A stretch of 62,553 nucleotides of DNA from Flavobacteriaceae bacterium (GTDB lineage: Bacteria > Bacteroidota > Bacteroidia > Flavobacteriales > Flavobacteriaceae), in assembly GCA_029238555.1 (NCBI GenBank), contig JAQWFV010000003.1:1-62553 (forward strand), in the 5' to 3' direction. Below the pieces are notes generated by a model. It searched no databases. It was not told where the DNA came from and saw nothing but the letters and a program-made list of their open reading frames with translations. Each line of letters starts with the position of its first letter. Position 1 is the stretch's first letter. The position numbers were made by a program, and so were the translations under genes. Shown piece by piece: positions 35,431-45,717 of the stretch.

Positions 35431-36475
35431 GAGCGAATTTAATCCCCTGAGCCTCTGTAGAGAGAACGTGAAATCATTGGCTCCATATACCTCTGCTAGA
35501 GACGAATATGTGTCTAATGGGACTCAGATGGTGTTTTTAGATGCCAACGAAAATCCCAATGAGACAGGGGTCAATAGGTATCCGGACCCTTTACAAAGGT
35601 CGCTCCGCAGCAGTGTGGCTTCTTTAAAAAATCTACCTGAAAACCAATTGCTGTTTGGGAACGGTAGTGATGAAGTACTGGATTTATTATTCCGCGCCTT
35701 CTGTGAGCCCAATCAGGACGCTGTAATTACTTTTCCACCCACCTATGGTATGTATGGCGTTTTAGCAGGAATCAATAGTGTTCAAGTGCACGAAATACCG
35801 CTCACAACTGCCTTTGAAATAGACATGGAACAGTATAGAAGTCATGCTTTCACAGCAACTAAAATACTGTTTATCTGTAGTCCCAACAATCCTAGTGGAA
35901 ACCTTATGGATCGCATTCATATAGAAGAAATTCTGAATACTTTTAAGGGTTTGGTAGTGGTAGATGAGGCTTATATAGATTTCACAGATACACCAAGTTG
36001 GGCGAACAGACTGTCAGATTTTCCTAATCTGGTGGTGATTCAAACACTTTCTAAAGCCTATGGTTTAGCTGGTATTCGATTGGGTATGCTCATGGCTTCT
36101 CCAGAAATTATAAATTTACTGCACAAAATTAAACCGCCCTACAATGTCAATGAACTCACTCAATCAAAGGCACTAGAGCGATTGGAGCAAGGAGAACGAA
36201 TCCAGAGCGAAGTAAATCTGATTGTAGCACAAAGAAAAGTCCTCGAAAATGCTCTAAAGGAACTTCCCTTTGTAAAAGAAGTATTTCCTTCAGAAGCCAA
36301 TTTTGTGCTGGCCAGAGTAGATCATGCAGATCTGAGATACCGCCAATTATTAGACCAGGGTATTGTGGTTAGAAACAGGTCTAAACAGCTTCATTGTGAA
36401 AACACCCTAAGGTTTACAGTAGGTACCCCAGATGAAAATAAAAAACTCATAGAAACCCTTTATACATTGTCATGA
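35420..36475 (+). CDS. hisC: Histidinol-phosphate aminotransferase
   Basis: A 351-residue class I/II PLP aminotransferase converting imidazole acetol-phosphate to histidinol-phosphate. Seen: DANENP near residue 43, [17 protein letters not shown], the SPNNPSGN motif, VVDEAYIDF, and the PLP lysine in [15 protein letters not shown]. It overlaps both neighbours (11 bp with hisD, 4 bp with hisB as ATGA). Confidence 0.96.
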   Translation: MENKSEFNPLSLCRENVKSLAPYTSARDEYVSNGTQMVFLDANENPNETGVNRYPDPLQRSLRSSVASLKNLPENQLLFGNGSDEVLDLLFRAFCEPNQDAVITFPPTYGMYGVLAGINSVQVHEIPLTTAFEIDMEQYRSHAFTATKILFICSPNNPSGNLMDRIHIEEILNTFKGLVVVDEAYIDFTDTPSWANRLSDFPNLVVIQTLSKAYGLAGIRLGMLMASPEIINLLHKIKPPYNVNELTQSKALERLEQGERIQSEVNLIVAQRKVLENALKELPFVKEVFPSEANFVLARVDHADLRYRQLLDQGIVVRNRSKQLHCENTLRFTVGTPDENKKLIETLYTLS

Positions 36476-37605
36476 AAAAAATACTTTTTATAGACAGAGA
36501 TGGCACCTTAATCAAGGAACCCGAAGATTATCAAATAGACGCATTTGAGAAATTGGTTTTTTATCCCTATGTTTTTCAATATTTGGCCAAGATTGCTAGA
36601 GAATTAGATTTTGAATTGGTCATGGTCTCTAATCAAGACGGTTTGGGGACCGATTCATTTCCGGAAGACACCTTTTGGCCGGTTCAAAATTTTATAATTG
36701 ACAGTTTTGAAAGAGAGGGTGTGGTGTTTTCTAAGGTCATAATAGACAAGACCTTTGCCAGTGAGAATAAACCCACCAGAAAGCCTGGGACTGCATTGCT
36801 GTCTGCTTATATGGACGGATCTTATGACTTAGCGAATTCTTTTGTGATTGGTGACAGAATAACAGATGTGGCTTTGGCTAAAAATCTTGGTGCTAAAGCC
36901 ATTTTTATGCGACAAGAAGTAGGTCTTGGCGGCGAAGAACTCTCTGATAATCAGAAAGATTTAGAAGATTTTATTGCTAAGGAAACTACTGAATGGAGTG
37001 AGATATATAGCTTTTTAAGGGCAGGAGAACGCAAAGTTAGCCTCGAGCGTAATACCCATGAGACCCAAATTTCCATAGAGATGGATTTAGACGGTACAGG
37101 CACCTCAAGGATTAAAACTGGGATTGATTTTTTTGATCATATGTTGGATCAGTTGTCCAGACATGGATTGATAGATTTAGATATAGTGGTGACAGGAGAC
37201 TTAGCAGTAGACGAACACCACACCATTGAAGACACCGCTATTGCATTAGGAGAAGCTTTTCACAAAGCACTAGGAAATAAGCTTGGGGTAGAGCGGTACG
37301 GATTCTGCCTACCTATGGATGACTGTGAGGCGCATGTTTCCATTGATTTTGGAGGTAGAAATTGGTTGGTCTGGGAGGCTGAATTTAAACGTGAAATGAT
37401 CGGTAAAATGCCTACTGAAATGTTTGTGCATTTTTTTAAATCCTTTTCAGATGGCGCAAAAGCCAATTTAAATATAAAAGCGACCGGGCAAAATGAGCAC
37501 CACAAGATTGAGGCTATTTTTAAAGCCTTTGCCAAGGCCATAAAAATGGCGATTAAAAGAGATCCGGACAAATTATTTTTACCCTCAACCAAAGGTGTTT
37601 TATAA
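36472..37605 (+). CDS. hisB: Bifunctional histidinol-phosphatase / imidazoleglycerol-phosphate dehydratase
   Basis: A 377-residue fusion. The N-terminal HAD phosphatase (about 1-170) has FIDRDGTLI and VSNQDG, and [12 protein letters not shown] for motif III/IV. The C-terminal IGPD domain (about 185-377) has [24 protein letters not shown] and [14 protein letters not shown], with the manganese histidines. It performs steps 6 and 8 of the pathway. The fusion occurs in enterics and Bacteroidota. TAATG overlap with hisH. Confidence 0.96.
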   Translation: MKKILFIDRDGTLIKEPEDYQIDAFEKLVFYPYVFQYLAKIARELDFELVMVSNQDGLGTDSFPEDTFWPVQNFIIDSFEREGVVFSKVIIDKTFASENKPTRKPGTALLSAYMDGSYDLANSFVIGDRITDVALAKNLGAKAIFMRQEVGLGGEELSDNQKDLEDFIAKETTEWSEIYSFLRAGERKVSLERNTHETQISIEMDLDGTGTSRIKTGIDFFDHMLDQLSRHGLIDLDIVVTGDLAVDEHHTIEDTAIALGEAFHKALGNKLGVERYGFCLPMDDCEAHVSIDFGGRNWLVWEAEFKREMIGKMPTEMFVHFFKSFSDGAKANLNIKATGQNEHHKIEAIFKAFAKAIKMAIKRDPDKLFLPSTKGVL

Positions 37606-38186
37606 TGAATATAGTCATAGTAGATTACGGTGCAGGTAATATTCAAAGTGTATTATTTGCTTTAGAAAGACAGGGTGTAAAAGCGCTTTTGTCCCATGAT
37701 TTAACAGTCATAGAAAAAGCAGATAAGGTTATTTTTCCAGGAGTAGGTCATGCCGCTGCTGCTATGGAAAAGCTACAAGCCAGTGGGGTAGATCAATTGT
37801 TACCCCAGCTAACACAACCAGTTTTGGGTATATGTTTGGGCATGCAGCTGATGTGTAACCGTTCAGAGGAAGGCAATACAAAAGGATTGGGCATTTTTGA
37901 TGTGGAAGTAAGTGCATTTGAAAAAAAGCTAAAAGTACCTCATATAGGGTGGAATAGCATTGCGCAATTGAAGGGTCCCCTTTTCAATGGAATTGAAGAG
38001 GACGCTTATATTTATATGGTTCATTCCTATTATGCTGGCTTGTCTTCGGAGACCATTGCTGTTTGTCAGTATGATATTCCCTATAGTGCCGCTTTGGCCA
38101 AAGACAACTTTTTTGGCACACAGTTTCACCCAGAGAAGAGCAGTACTGTTGGAAATAAAATTTTAGAAAACTTTTTAGCCCTATAA
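37605..38186 (+). CDS. hisH: Imidazole glycerol phosphate synthase, glutaminase subunit
   Basis: A 193-residue class I glutamine amidotransferase. Seen: [10 protein letters not shown] at the start, the nucleophile Cys in [17 protein letters not shown], and the His/Glu pair in [10 protein letters not shown]. It supplies ammonia to HisF through the HisH-HisF tunnel. It is one base after hisB's stop in overlapping TAATG form and one base before hisA. Confidence 0.96.
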   Translation: MNIVIVDYGAGNIQSVLFALERQGVKALLSHDLTVIEKADKVIFPGVGHAAAAMEKLQASGVDQLLPQLTQPVLGICLGMQLMCNRSEEGNTKGLGIFDVEVSAFEKKLKVPHIGWNSIAQLKGPLFNGIEEDAYIYMVHSYYAGLSSETIAVCQYDIPYSAALAKDNFFGTQFHPEKSSTVGNKILENFLAL

Positions 38187-38187
38187 A

Positions 38188-38922
38188 ATGAGAATAATAC
38201 CCGCTATAGATATTATTAATGGTCAATGTGTAAGACTTTCGAAAGGAGATTACAACACGGCAAAAATTTATTCCAATGACCCTTTGGAGGTAGCTAAGTC
38301 ATTTCAAGACCACGGAGTAGAATACCTACATTTAGTAGATCTAGACGGTGCTAAATCTCAGGGTATTGTGAATCACAAAGTTTTGGAAACCTTAGCGACC
38401 AAAACAAATTTAAAGATCGATTTTGGCGGAGGGCTTAAAACAGACCAAGACCTTAAAATAGCCTTTGAATCAGGTGCCAAGCAAATTACTGGAGGCAGTA
38501 TTGCAGTGAAGGATCCCCAACGCTTTTTATCTTGGATCAAGACCTATGGGGCGCATAAAATTATACTAGGGGCAGACGCGGCCAATGAAAAAATAGCTAT
38601 TTCTGGTTGGTTAGAAACATCTAAAGAAGACTTAATTCCTTATGTAGCTAATTATATGACAAAAGGCATATCAGATGTTATCTGTACAGATATTTCTAAA
38701 GATGGTATGCTTGAAGGTCCTTCTATCGCTTTATATGAAAAAATGATCAGAGAACTAAAAGACATAAAACTCATTGCTAGTGGAGGCGTTGCAAAACTTC
38801 AAGACCTTTATGACCTGAGTGCTGTGGGCTGTGACGGTGCCATTGTTGGAAAAGCGATATATGAAGATAGAATCTCTTTAAAAGAGATAGAACAGTTTAT
38901 TTTAAATACGCCAACATGTTAA
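38188..38922 (+). CDS. hisA: ProFAR isomerase
   Basis: A 244-residue TIM-barrel isomerase that opens the sugar ring of ProFAR to PRFAR. Seen: catalytic Asp in [20 protein letters not shown] (Asp8), phosphate loops GGGLKTDQD and [10 protein letters not shown], and the second Asp in [13 protein letters not shown]. Normal length. It overlaps hisF by 7 bp. Its sequence is clearly related to HisF, as expected from their common half-barrel origin. Confidence 0.96.
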   Translation: MRIIPAIDIINGQCVRLSKGDYNTAKIYSNDPLEVAKSFQDHGVEYLHLVDLDGAKSQGIVNHKVLETLATKTNLKIDFGGGLKTDQDLKIAFESGAKQITGGSIAVKDPQRFLSWIKTYGAHKIILGADAANEKIAISGWLETSKEDLIPYVANYMTKGISDVICTDISKDGMLEGPSIALYEKMIRELKDIKLIASGGVAKLQDLYDLSAVGCDGAIVGKAIYEDRISLKEIEQFILNTPTC

Positions 38923-39671
38923 CTAAAAGAATCATTCCTTGCCTGGATATAAAAGATGGGCGTACGGTAAAGGGAGTTAATTTCGTGTCCCTTAGAGATG
39001 CAGGAGACCCTGTAGAACTAGCCACTAAATACGCTGCGACAGGTGCAGATGAACTCGTTTTTTTAGATATTTCTGCTACAGAGCAGGGACGGAAAACCAT
39101 GGCAGATTTGGTGCTCCAGGTAGCAGCAGCTGTAGACATTCCTTTTACTGTTGGGGGAGGTATTAGCAGTGTTGCAGACGTAGAAATACTACTTAAGAAT
39201 GGGGCAGATAAAGTATCCATTAACTCGTCGGCCGTAAGGCGGCCAGCGCTTATTAAAGAATTGTCAGAAGCTTTTGGGGCACAGTGTGTGGTAGTGGCCA
39301 TAGATGCCAAAAAGGTTGGTGATCAGTGGTTGGTTCATTTAGTTGGTGGAAAGCAAGCAACGGATCTAGATTTATTCGATTGGGCAAAGCAAGCAGAACA
39401 ACTAGGGGCTGGAGAAATTTTGTTTACCTCCATGGATCATGACGGTACAAAAAGTGGTTTTGCCAATGAAGCCTTAGCCAAAATGGCAGAAAGTGTTAAT
39501 ATTCCTATTATTGCCTCTGGTGGTGCTGGGAATATGGAAGATTTCTATAATAGCTTTACCTTCGGTAAAGCCGATGCCGCACTTGCAGCTAGTATTTTCC
39601 ATTACGGAGAAATAGGTATTCCAGCATTAAAGACTTTTTTAAAAGATAAAAATATACCAGTTAGACTTTAA
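38916..39671 (+). CDS. hisF: Imidazole glycerol phosphate synthase, cyclase subunit
   Basis: A 251-residue TIM barrel. It has the catalytic Asp11 in [29 protein letters not shown] for phosphate binding, the second catalytic Asp in [14 protein letters not shown], and [12 protein letters not shown]. With HisH it closes the imidazole ring to give IGP and AICAR. Standard length. hisIE starts 3 bp after its stop. Confidence 0.97.
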   Translation: MLTKRIIPCLDIKDGRTVKGVNFVSLRDAGDPVELATKYAATGADELVFLDISATEQGRKTMADLVLQVAAAVDIPFTVGGGISSVADVEILLKNGADKVSINSSAVRRPALIKELSEAFGAQCVVVAIDAKKVGDQWLVHLVGGKQATDLDLFDWAKQAEQLGAGEILFTSMDHDGTKSGFANEALAKMAESVNIPIIASGGAGNMEDFYNSFTFGKADAALAASIFHYGEIGIPALKTFLKDKNIPVRL

Positions 39672-39674
39672 ATA

Positions 39675-40280
39675 ATGCAGATGAACATAGATTTTTCAAA
39701 ACATTCAGACGGTTTGGTTCCAGCAATTATCCAAGATGCCGAGACCAAAAATGTACTCATGTTGGGCTATATGAACCAGGAGGCATTCACACAAACCACT
39801 CAAACAAAAAAAGTGACCTTTTACAGTCGTTCAAAAAAGCGTTTATGGACAAAAGGTGAGGAGAGTGGCCATTTTTTGAATCTTGTAGACATTGCTGTAG
39901 ATTGTGATAATGACACGTTATTAATACAAGTGCACCCAGAGGGGCCTACTTGCCATAAGGGATCAGATAGTTGTTGGAATAAAGCCAACACCCCTACTTA
40001 TGGCTTTTTAACCACTTTAGAAGAGACCATTGTTTCAAGGGTTTCTAATGCTAATGGAGATCAAAGTTATGTGGCGAGTTTATTTGAGAAAGGCATTAAT
40101 AAAATTGCTCAAAAAGTGGGAGAAGAAGCGGTAGAAGTTGTGATCGAAGCCATGGACAATAACCGAGAATTATTTTTAGAGGAGTCTTCGGACCTTTTGT
40201 TCCATTATCTAATGTTGTTACACGCAAAAGAGACTAGTTTAGCAGAAGTTGTTGAACGTTTAGCCTCTAGACAAAAATGA
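39675..40280 (+). CDS. hisIE: Bifunctional phosphoribosyl-AMP cyclohydrolase / phosphoribosyl-ATP pyrophosphatase
   Basis: A 201-residue fusion. The HisI half (1-105) has MLGYMNQEAF, FYSRSKKRLWTKGEESGH and VDCDNDTLL with the zinc Cys and Asp, and CHKGSDSCW. The HisE half (about 112-201) has KGINKIAQKVGEEAVEVVIEA and the acidic ESSDLLFHYLMLL helices. It performs steps 2 and 3. It is the last gene of the eight-gene operon, which therefore encodes all pathway enzymes. Confidence 0.96.
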   Translation: MQMNIDFSKHSDGLVPAIIQDAETKNVLMLGYMNQEAFTQTTQTKKVTFYSRSKKRLWTKGEESGHFLNLVDIAVDCDNDTLLIQVHPEGPTCHKGSDSCWNKANTPTYGFLTTLEETIVSRVSNANGDQSYVASLFEKGINKIAQKVGEEAVEVVIEAMDNNRELFLEESSDLLFHYLMLLHAKETSLAEVVERLASRQK

Positions 40281-40346
40281 TGTTAAACGCTTTTTAATTC
40301 CTTTAAAAAGGCTTTATAATATCTGTGATTTGTAGTATTTTTAGAT

Positions 40347-41501
40347 ATGGCAAATCGCAAGACATTAGGTTTTCGTTTTACTCCCTATAAAGCGCCAAAC
40401 CAAACACCTTTTGAGCGACTTTTTGAAATATTCAAAGAGCTCATTACCCACACCTCAGGTGACTTTGACGAAGCCATTGATTGGCTTAGAGAACTCGATA
40501 AGGAATACGAGCTCACCACTCCGGAATATACCATAGAAGACTTTATTGAAGACCTCAAATCTAAAGGATATGTTCAAGAGGCCTTAGAGCCTAATGATCC
40601 TGAGAACTCTGGTGAAAATGGAGATGAATCTGCCAAAAGGGTCGTTTCCCTTACCGCTAAGATGGAAAGGTTAATTAGGCAACACGCTTTGGATCAAATA
40701 TTTGGCACGCTTAAGAAGGCAGGTTCTGGAAACCATAAAACACCAAAAATTGGAATGGGAGAAGAACCCTCTGGAGATCTGAGGGCCTTTCAATTTGGAG
40801 ATGCCATGTCTTCTATAGACATTACTGAAAGCTTTAAAAATGCCCAGATCAATAATGGGATAGGATCTTTTGAATTAAGAGAAGAAGATCTTGTGGTTAA
40901 AGAGTCTCATCATGCAGCACAAATGAGTACAGTCCTGATGATAGATATTAGCCACAGCATGATTCTTTATGGGGAAGATAGAATTACCCCTGCTAAAAAG
41001 GTGGCCATGGCTTTGGCAGAAATGATCACCACACGCTATCCTAAAGACAGTCTTGAAATCTTGGTTTTTGGCAATGACGCCTGGCCCATAGCGGTGGCAG
41101 ATTTACCATACTTAAAAGTAGGGCCTTTTCATACCAACACGGTCGCGGGCTTGTCTTTGGCCATGGATATGCTTAGGAGAAAGCGCAATACCAATAAGCA
41201 AATTTTCATGATCACGGATGGTAAGCCAAGTTGTCTCAAATTAAAGGATGGCTCTTATTATAAAAATTCATCTGGATTAGATCAACATATTGTAGATCAA
41301 TGTTACAGAATGGCGAGACAAGCACAAAAAGTAAACATACCCATCACCACTTTCATGATTGCTCAGGATCCATACCTCATGCAGTTTGTCCAAGAATTTA
41401 CGGCAGCCAATAAAGGGAAGGCGTTTTACACTGGCTTGAAAGGCTTGGGCGGAATGATCTTTGAAGACTATGAAAATAACAGAAAAAAAAGAATTCGATA
41501 A
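40347..41501 (+). CDS. VWA-domain protein (ChlD/CoxE-like partner of the AAA+ gene)
   Basis: A 384-residue protein with a helical N-terminal part (1-190) and a C-terminal von Willebrand A domain (about 190-370). The MIDAS motif DISHS is in VLMIDISHSMILYG, followed by the conserved Thr region and ITDGKPSC (strand with Asp). Such proteins work with a MoxR/ChlI-type AAA+ ATPase, here the next gene at 0 bp spacing, in metal insertion or protein-complex remodelling. A magnesium chelatase role is unlikely because no porphyrin-chelating H subunit or chlorophyll genes are present. Confidence 0.83.
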   Translation: MANRKTLGFRFTPYKAPNQTPFERLFEIFKELITHTSGDFDEAIDWLRELDKEYELTTPEYTIEDFIEDLKSKGYVQEALEPNDPENSGENGDESAKRVVSLTAKMERLIRQHALDQIFGTLKKAGSGNHKTPKIGMGEEPSGDLRAFQFGDAMSSIDITESFKNAQINNGIGSFELREEDLVVKESHHAAQMSTVLMIDISHSMILYGEDRITPAKKVAMALAEMITTRYPKDSLEILVFGNDAWPIAVADLPYLKVGPFHTNTVAGLSLAMDMLRRKRNTNKQIFMITDGKPSCLKLKDGSYYKNSSGLDQHIVDQCYRMARQAQKVNIPITTFMIAQDPYLMQFVQEFTAANKGKAFYTGLKGLGGMIFEDYENNRKKRIR

Positions 41502-42956
41502 ATGGAAATAACTACACTAAAAACCTTAGGTGAATTAAAGCAATCTGGCTATGTATCGAGATCTATTAAACTAGAACTCAGGGATAATTTAATTACACAT
41601 CTGAAGAATAAAACCACCCCTTTCAACGGCGTCATAGGTTATGAAAATACCGTCCTTCCTGAGTTAGAGCGTGCTATTTTGTCTATGCATAATATTAATT
41701 TACTCGGTTTAAGAGGGCAGGCAAAAACACGATTGGCCCGAGCAATGGTTTATTTATTAGATCCGTTTATTCCGGTAGTCAATGGTTCTGAAATTAATGA
41801 TGACCCTTTAAATCCTATCTCTACATTTGCGATAGATTTAATAGCAGAGATGGGAGAGAAAACACCCATAAGCTGGTTGGCAAGGGAGGATCGCTTTTTT
41901 GAGAAATTAGCTACGCCAGATGTGAGTGTTTCAGACTTGATTGGAGATATAGATCCTATTAAAGCGGCCCACCTAAAACTGTCTTATGCAGATCCTCGCG
42001 TGCTTCACTTTGGAATGATCCCTAGAGCTAACAGGTGTATTTTTGTTATAAACGAAATCCCTGATCTACAGGCAAGGATTCAGGTATCCTTATTTAATAT
42101 ACTGCAAGAAGGAGATATTCAAATAAGGGGGTTCAAGCTTAGACTTCCTATAGATATTCAATGTGTCTTTACCGCCAATCCTGAAGATTACACCAATAGA
42201 GGGAGTATTGTGACTCCATTAAAAGATAGAATTGGTTCTCAAATATTAACGCATTATCCTAAGGACGTTGAAACAGCTAAAAGAATTACAGCCCAAGAGG
42301 CTGGAGCCCTATCACTTCCAATTCAAGTGCCTGAAATTGCCAGAGACTTACTGGAACAAATTTCTTTTGAGGCGAGAGAAAGTGATTATATAGACGCTAA
42401 AAGCGGGGTAAGTGCTAGAATGAGCATTACTGCCTTTCAAAATTTAATGAGTACAGCAGAAAGAAGATTAATTCTCTCTGATGAATCACAAACAACCATT
42501 AGATTGTCCGACTTTACAGGTATTTACCCTGCCATTATCGGCAAAGTAGAATTGGTGTATGAAGGGGAGCAAGAAGGCGCAGAATTTGTGGCTCAACACT
42601 TATTGGAGTCTGCCATTAAAACACTATTTGAGGAACGTTTTCCTAAAATCAAAAAATTAGAGCGAAAAGATGCAGATGGACCTTACGACGCATTGTTATT
42701 ATGGTTTTTTGAATCTGAAGGATTTGAATTATTAGAAGATTTTTCGGACAGTATGTACCGAGATCAGTTAGACCTTATTAGTCCTTTATCTGATCTACTG
42801 AATACGTATACACCAGAGGTAGATAAAGAAACCTCCTACTTTCTTAAGGAATTGGTATTGTGGGGCTTAGTTGCTAACAATAAATTAAGCAAACACAGTT
42901 TTTCCAACGGTACAGAATTTAAAGATCTTTACGGATCATATATTAACGGATTATAA
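41502..42956 (+). CDS. MoxR/magnesium-chelatase-I-like AAA+ ATPase
   Basis: A 484-residue AAA+ protein. The Walker A motif is GLRGQAKTRL (69-78, Lys75). The Walker B strand reads CIFVINEIPDL (179-189), with Asn184 in place of the usual Asp before Glu185. Sensor 1 is in CVFTANPEDYTNRG, and sensor 2 and the arginine finger are plausibly in the DRIGSQILTHYPK region. A helical C-terminal extension of about 150 residues follows. It directly follows the VWA gene, so the pair probably forms a chelatase-like machine. The substrate is unknown. Confidence 0.82.
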   Translation: MEITTLKTLGELKQSGYVSRSIKLELRDNLITHLKNKTTPFNGVIGYENTVLPELERAILSMHNINLLGLRGQAKTRLARAMVYLLDPFIPVVNGSEINDDPLNPISTFAIDLIAEMGEKTPISWLAREDRFFEKLATPDVSVSDLIGDIDPIKAAHLKLSYADPRVLHFGMIPRANRCIFVINEIPDLQARIQVSLFNILQEGDIQIRGFKLRLPIDIQCVFTANPEDYTNRGSIVTPLKDRIGSQILTHYPKDVETAKRITAQEAGALSLPIQVPEIARDLLEQISFEARESDYIDAKSGVSARMSITAFQNLMSTAERRLILSDESQTTIRLSDFTGIYPAIIGKVELVYEGEQEGAEFVAQHLLESAIKTLFEERFPKIKKLERKDADGPYDALLLWFFESEGFELLEDFSDSMYRDQLDLISPLSDLLNTYTPEVDKETSYFLKELVLWGLVANNKLSKHSFSNGTEFKDLYGSYINGL

Positions 42957-42967
42957 TTTTAATCATC

Positions 42968-44293
42968 ATGAAAATAAATTTATTTTTTACTGCCCTATTT
43001 TTGGTGCTATTTCAAAAGGGGATTTCTCAGAATAAAGCTTCTGATGTTCAGTCATTTACTTTGTCTAATGGCATGAAGATTTTGGTATTAGAGGACAATA
43101 GCATTCCAAATGCCAATATGTATTTATTTTGGAAAGTAGGGTCAAGAAATGAATATCCTGGAATTACAGGATTGTCTCATTTCTTTGAGCATATGATGTT
43201 CAACGGGTCTAAAAAATACGGACCTAAGATGTTCGACAGAACTATGGAAGCTGCTGGAGGGAGTAATAATGCCTACACTACTGAAAATTTAACTGTTTAT
43301 ACTGATTGGTTCCCCATTAGTGCTTTAGAAACCATTTTTGATCTTGAGGCAGATCGAATTGGACATTTAGAACTCGACCCCAAGATGGTAGAAAGTGAAA
43401 GAGGGGTAGTATTGAGTGAAAGAAGCACGGGCCTTGAAAATAGTAATTTTAGAAATATATCTGAACAAGTAAAAGGCGCCGCTTTTTTGGCACATCCTTA
43501 CAGATGGTCTGTAATTGGATATGAATCAGATATTAAAAATTGGTCCATAGAAGATCTTCAAACTTATTTTGACACCTATTATGCGCCTAACAATGCTGTT
43601 GTGGTCATTTCTGGAGATGTGAGCCTAGAAGCGGTAAAAAGTTTGTCTAAAAAGTACTTTGAACCCATACCTGCTGGACCTAAAGCCAGACCAGTCCATA
43701 CTATTGAGCCTGAACAATTAGGGCAAAAACGTGTTGTTGTAGAGAAACAAGTGAGTAGCCCGAATATTATGTTGGCTTATCATGTACCAGAAACTAAGCA
43801 TGAAGATTACTACGCATTAGATGTGTTAAGTGCCATTCTATCTGACGGCAATAGTAGTAGGTTATACAGTCAGTTAGTAGATCAGAAATCACTGGCTACC
43901 TCCGTTTTTTCTTATATGCCAGAGAGCATTGATCCAAACCTCTTTTATTTTTATGGGGTAGCCAGTCCAGGAACTTCCCCTGAGCTTTTAGAGTCAGAAA
44001 TGATTCAAATTATCAATGATATTGCTCAAAATGGGGTTAGTGAAAAAGAGCTTCAAAAGGTTAAAAATCAAAAATTAGTCGCTTTATACTCAAGTTTAGA
44101 AACCATAGATGGTAAGAGTAATACCTTAGGTACTTATGAAATGTATTTTGGAGATTACAACAAGATGTTTTCTGCGCCCCAATCATATGAATCCTTAACG
44201 GTAGAAGATATTCAGCAGGTGGCTAAAAAATACTTTACTAAGAATAATAGCACAGTTGGATATTTAATTTCTCCAGAAAACAATACAAAATAG
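42968..44293 (+). CDS. Exported M16 zinc metallopeptidase, catalytic member
   Basis: A 441-residue pitrilysin-family protease with a signal peptide (1-20, ending GISQ). The inverted zinc motif HFFEH occurs in GLSHFFEHMMFNGS (about residue 70-83), with the third ligand Glu about 75 residues later in ESERGVVLSERS. A second, inactive-type M16 half follows, as usual. It starts 11 bp after the AAA+ gene and 5 bp before a second M16 gene lacking the zinc motif. The two likely form a periplasmic heterodimer like processing peptidases. Confidence 0.9.
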   Translation: MKINLFFTALFLVLFQKGISQNKASDVQSFTLSNGMKILVLEDNSIPNANMYLFWKVGSRNEYPGITGLSHFFEHMMFNGSKKYGPKMFDRTMEAAGGSNNAYTTENLTVYTDWFPISALETIFDLEADRIGHLELDPKMVESERGVVLSERSTGLENSNFRNISEQVKGAAFLAHPYRWSVIGYESDIKNWSIEDLQTYFDTYYAPNNAVVVISGDVSLEAVKSLSKKYFEPIPAGPKARPVHTIEPEQLGQKRVVVEKQVSSPNIMLAYHVPETKHEDYYALDVLSAILSDGNSSRLYSQLVDQKSLATSVFSYMPESIDPNLFYFYGVASPGTSPELLESEMIQIINDIAQNGVSEKELQKVKNQKLVALYSSLETIDGKSNTLGTYEMYFGDYNKMFSAPQSYESLTVEDIQQVAKKYFTKNNSTVGYLISPENNTK

Positions 44294-44298
44294 GTCTT

Positions 44299-45696
44299 AT
44301 GAAAACATTTTATAATTTAATTAATATTACTATAGTTATTATTTGTTTAAGCAACTATAGCCTTCAAGCCCAGAGCAATTTTAAAAGCCCTGCCTATGAG
44401 CATTTTATTTTAGGCAATGGTTTAAAAGTGTATATGGTGGTTCAAAAAGAGGTTCCGATGGTACATTTTAGAGCGGTGGTTCCAGCAGGTGTTCGCCAAG
44501 ACTCAAAAGAACAAGCTGGGCTTTCGGAACTCACCGCCAATTTGCTTTCTTCAGGGACCGCTTCTTATGACAAAGAAACCATTGAGACTACTTTAGATTT
44601 TATGGGTGCCTCATATAATTCAAGTTCAAATATGGAAGTAGCAGTCCTAACGAGTAGTTTTATCAATAAAGATTTGCCTCTTGTGCTGCCTATTCTAATG
44701 GAAATGCTTGCAAAGCCTTCATTTGAAGAAGCAGAGTTTGTGAAACTAAAGCAGCGAACAGTAGCTGGCGTAGACCAAAGCAGAGAAAGCCCCAGAAGTG
44801 TCATAAATAATTATTTTAATCAACTGGTGTATGGCGCTCACCCTTATGCCAATATTCCTTCTGGAACCAAACAGAGTATTGGGCGCATTGAATTGAAAGA
44901 TGTAAATAGATTCTACAGTGATCATTACACCCCTAAGGGAAGTGTCATTGCTGTGGTGGGTGATTTTAACCCCACAGAAATGAAAACTCAGCTAACAAAT
45001 TTATTTAGTTCTTGGAGCAATGTTGGAAAAGTAAAAAATAATAGTACGGTTCTTCCAAGCTTAGATTCATCTAAGGTAGTGGTGGTTAATAAAGAGGATG
45101 CTAGGGAAACAACCCTATTAATAGGCGGTCTAGGGGTGCCGAGAAATGTATCTGATTATATTGGTATTCAGGTGATTAATACTATTTTAGGAGGGAGATT
45201 TACTTCTTGGCTAAACGACGAATTAAGGGTTAACTCAGGACTCACTTATGGTGCCAGAAGTGGTTTTTCTGCTCTCAGAGAGGGTGGTAGCTTTAGCATG
45301 AGTACTTTTACAGCCAATGAAACTACTGAACAAACAATAGATTTACTACTGAAAACCTATCAAAAAATTCATGAGACTGGCATAGATTCTAAAACCCTTG
45401 AGTCTGCAAAAAATTACGTTAAGGGGCAATTTCCTCCTGATTATGAAACCAATGCCGCTATAGCAAGATTTTTCACAGACGCTGATACCTATGAGCTCCC
45501 ATTAGACTATATAGATCGTTTTAATGAAGCTGTTTCTTCAATAGACGTAGCAAAGGCCACTCAAATCATAAAGGACTACTTTCCAAAAGAAAACATGCAA
45601 ATGGTATTCATTGGAAAGGCTTCTGAGATTACTCCCATTGTTTCCAAGTATGGTCCTGTAAAAGTATTAGAGATTTCAGAGGACGTATATGAGTAA
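44299..45696 (+). CDS. Exported M16-family protein without zinc motif
   Basis: A 465-residue M16 homologue with a hydrophobic signal peptide (about 1-25, ending LQAQ). Where HxxEH is expected the sequence reads QAGLSELTANLLSSG, so the zinc ligands are missing. It keeps the family's glycine-rich and RESPRSVINNYFNQ/YGAHPYA features and the RFTSWLNDELRVNSGLTYGARSGF region of the second half. It is best read as the non-catalytic partner of the preceding protease. The same active/inactive pairing is seen in other bacterial and mitochondrial M16 pairs. Confidence 0.88.
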   Translation: MKTFYNLINITIVIICLSNYSLQAQSNFKSPAYEHFILGNGLKVYMVVQKEVPMVHFRAVVPAGVRQDSKEQAGLSELTANLLSSGTASYDKETIETTLDFMGASYNSSSNMEVAVLTSSFINKDLPLVLPILMEMLAKPSFEEAEFVKLKQRTVAGVDQSRESPRSVINNYFNQLVYGAHPYANIPSGTKQSIGRIELKDVNRFYSDHYTPKGSVIAVVGDFNPTEMKTQLTNLFSSWSNVGKVKNNSTVLPSLDSSKVVVVNKEDARETTLLIGGLGVPRNVSDYIGIQVINTILGGRFTSWLNDELRVNSGLTYGARSGFSALREGGSFSMSTFTANETTEQTIDLLLKTYQKIHETGIDSKTLESAKNYVKGQFPPDYETNAAIARFFTDADTYELPLDYIDRFNEAVSSIDVAKATQIIKDYFPKENMQMVFIGKASEITPIVSKYGPVKVLEISEDVYE

Positions 45697-45717
45697 TTAA
45701 CTGTTGTTAATGAAGGT

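Noticed and set aside
40281..40325. Terminator hairpin after hisIE
   Set aside because: CTTTTTAA/TTAAAAAG gives only an AT-only weak stem with no T-run; not reported as a terminator.
40347..42956. Magnesium chelatase for (bacterio)chlorophyll synthesis
   Set aside because: There is no large BchH/ChlH-type subunit or other pigment gene, and the Walker B is altered.
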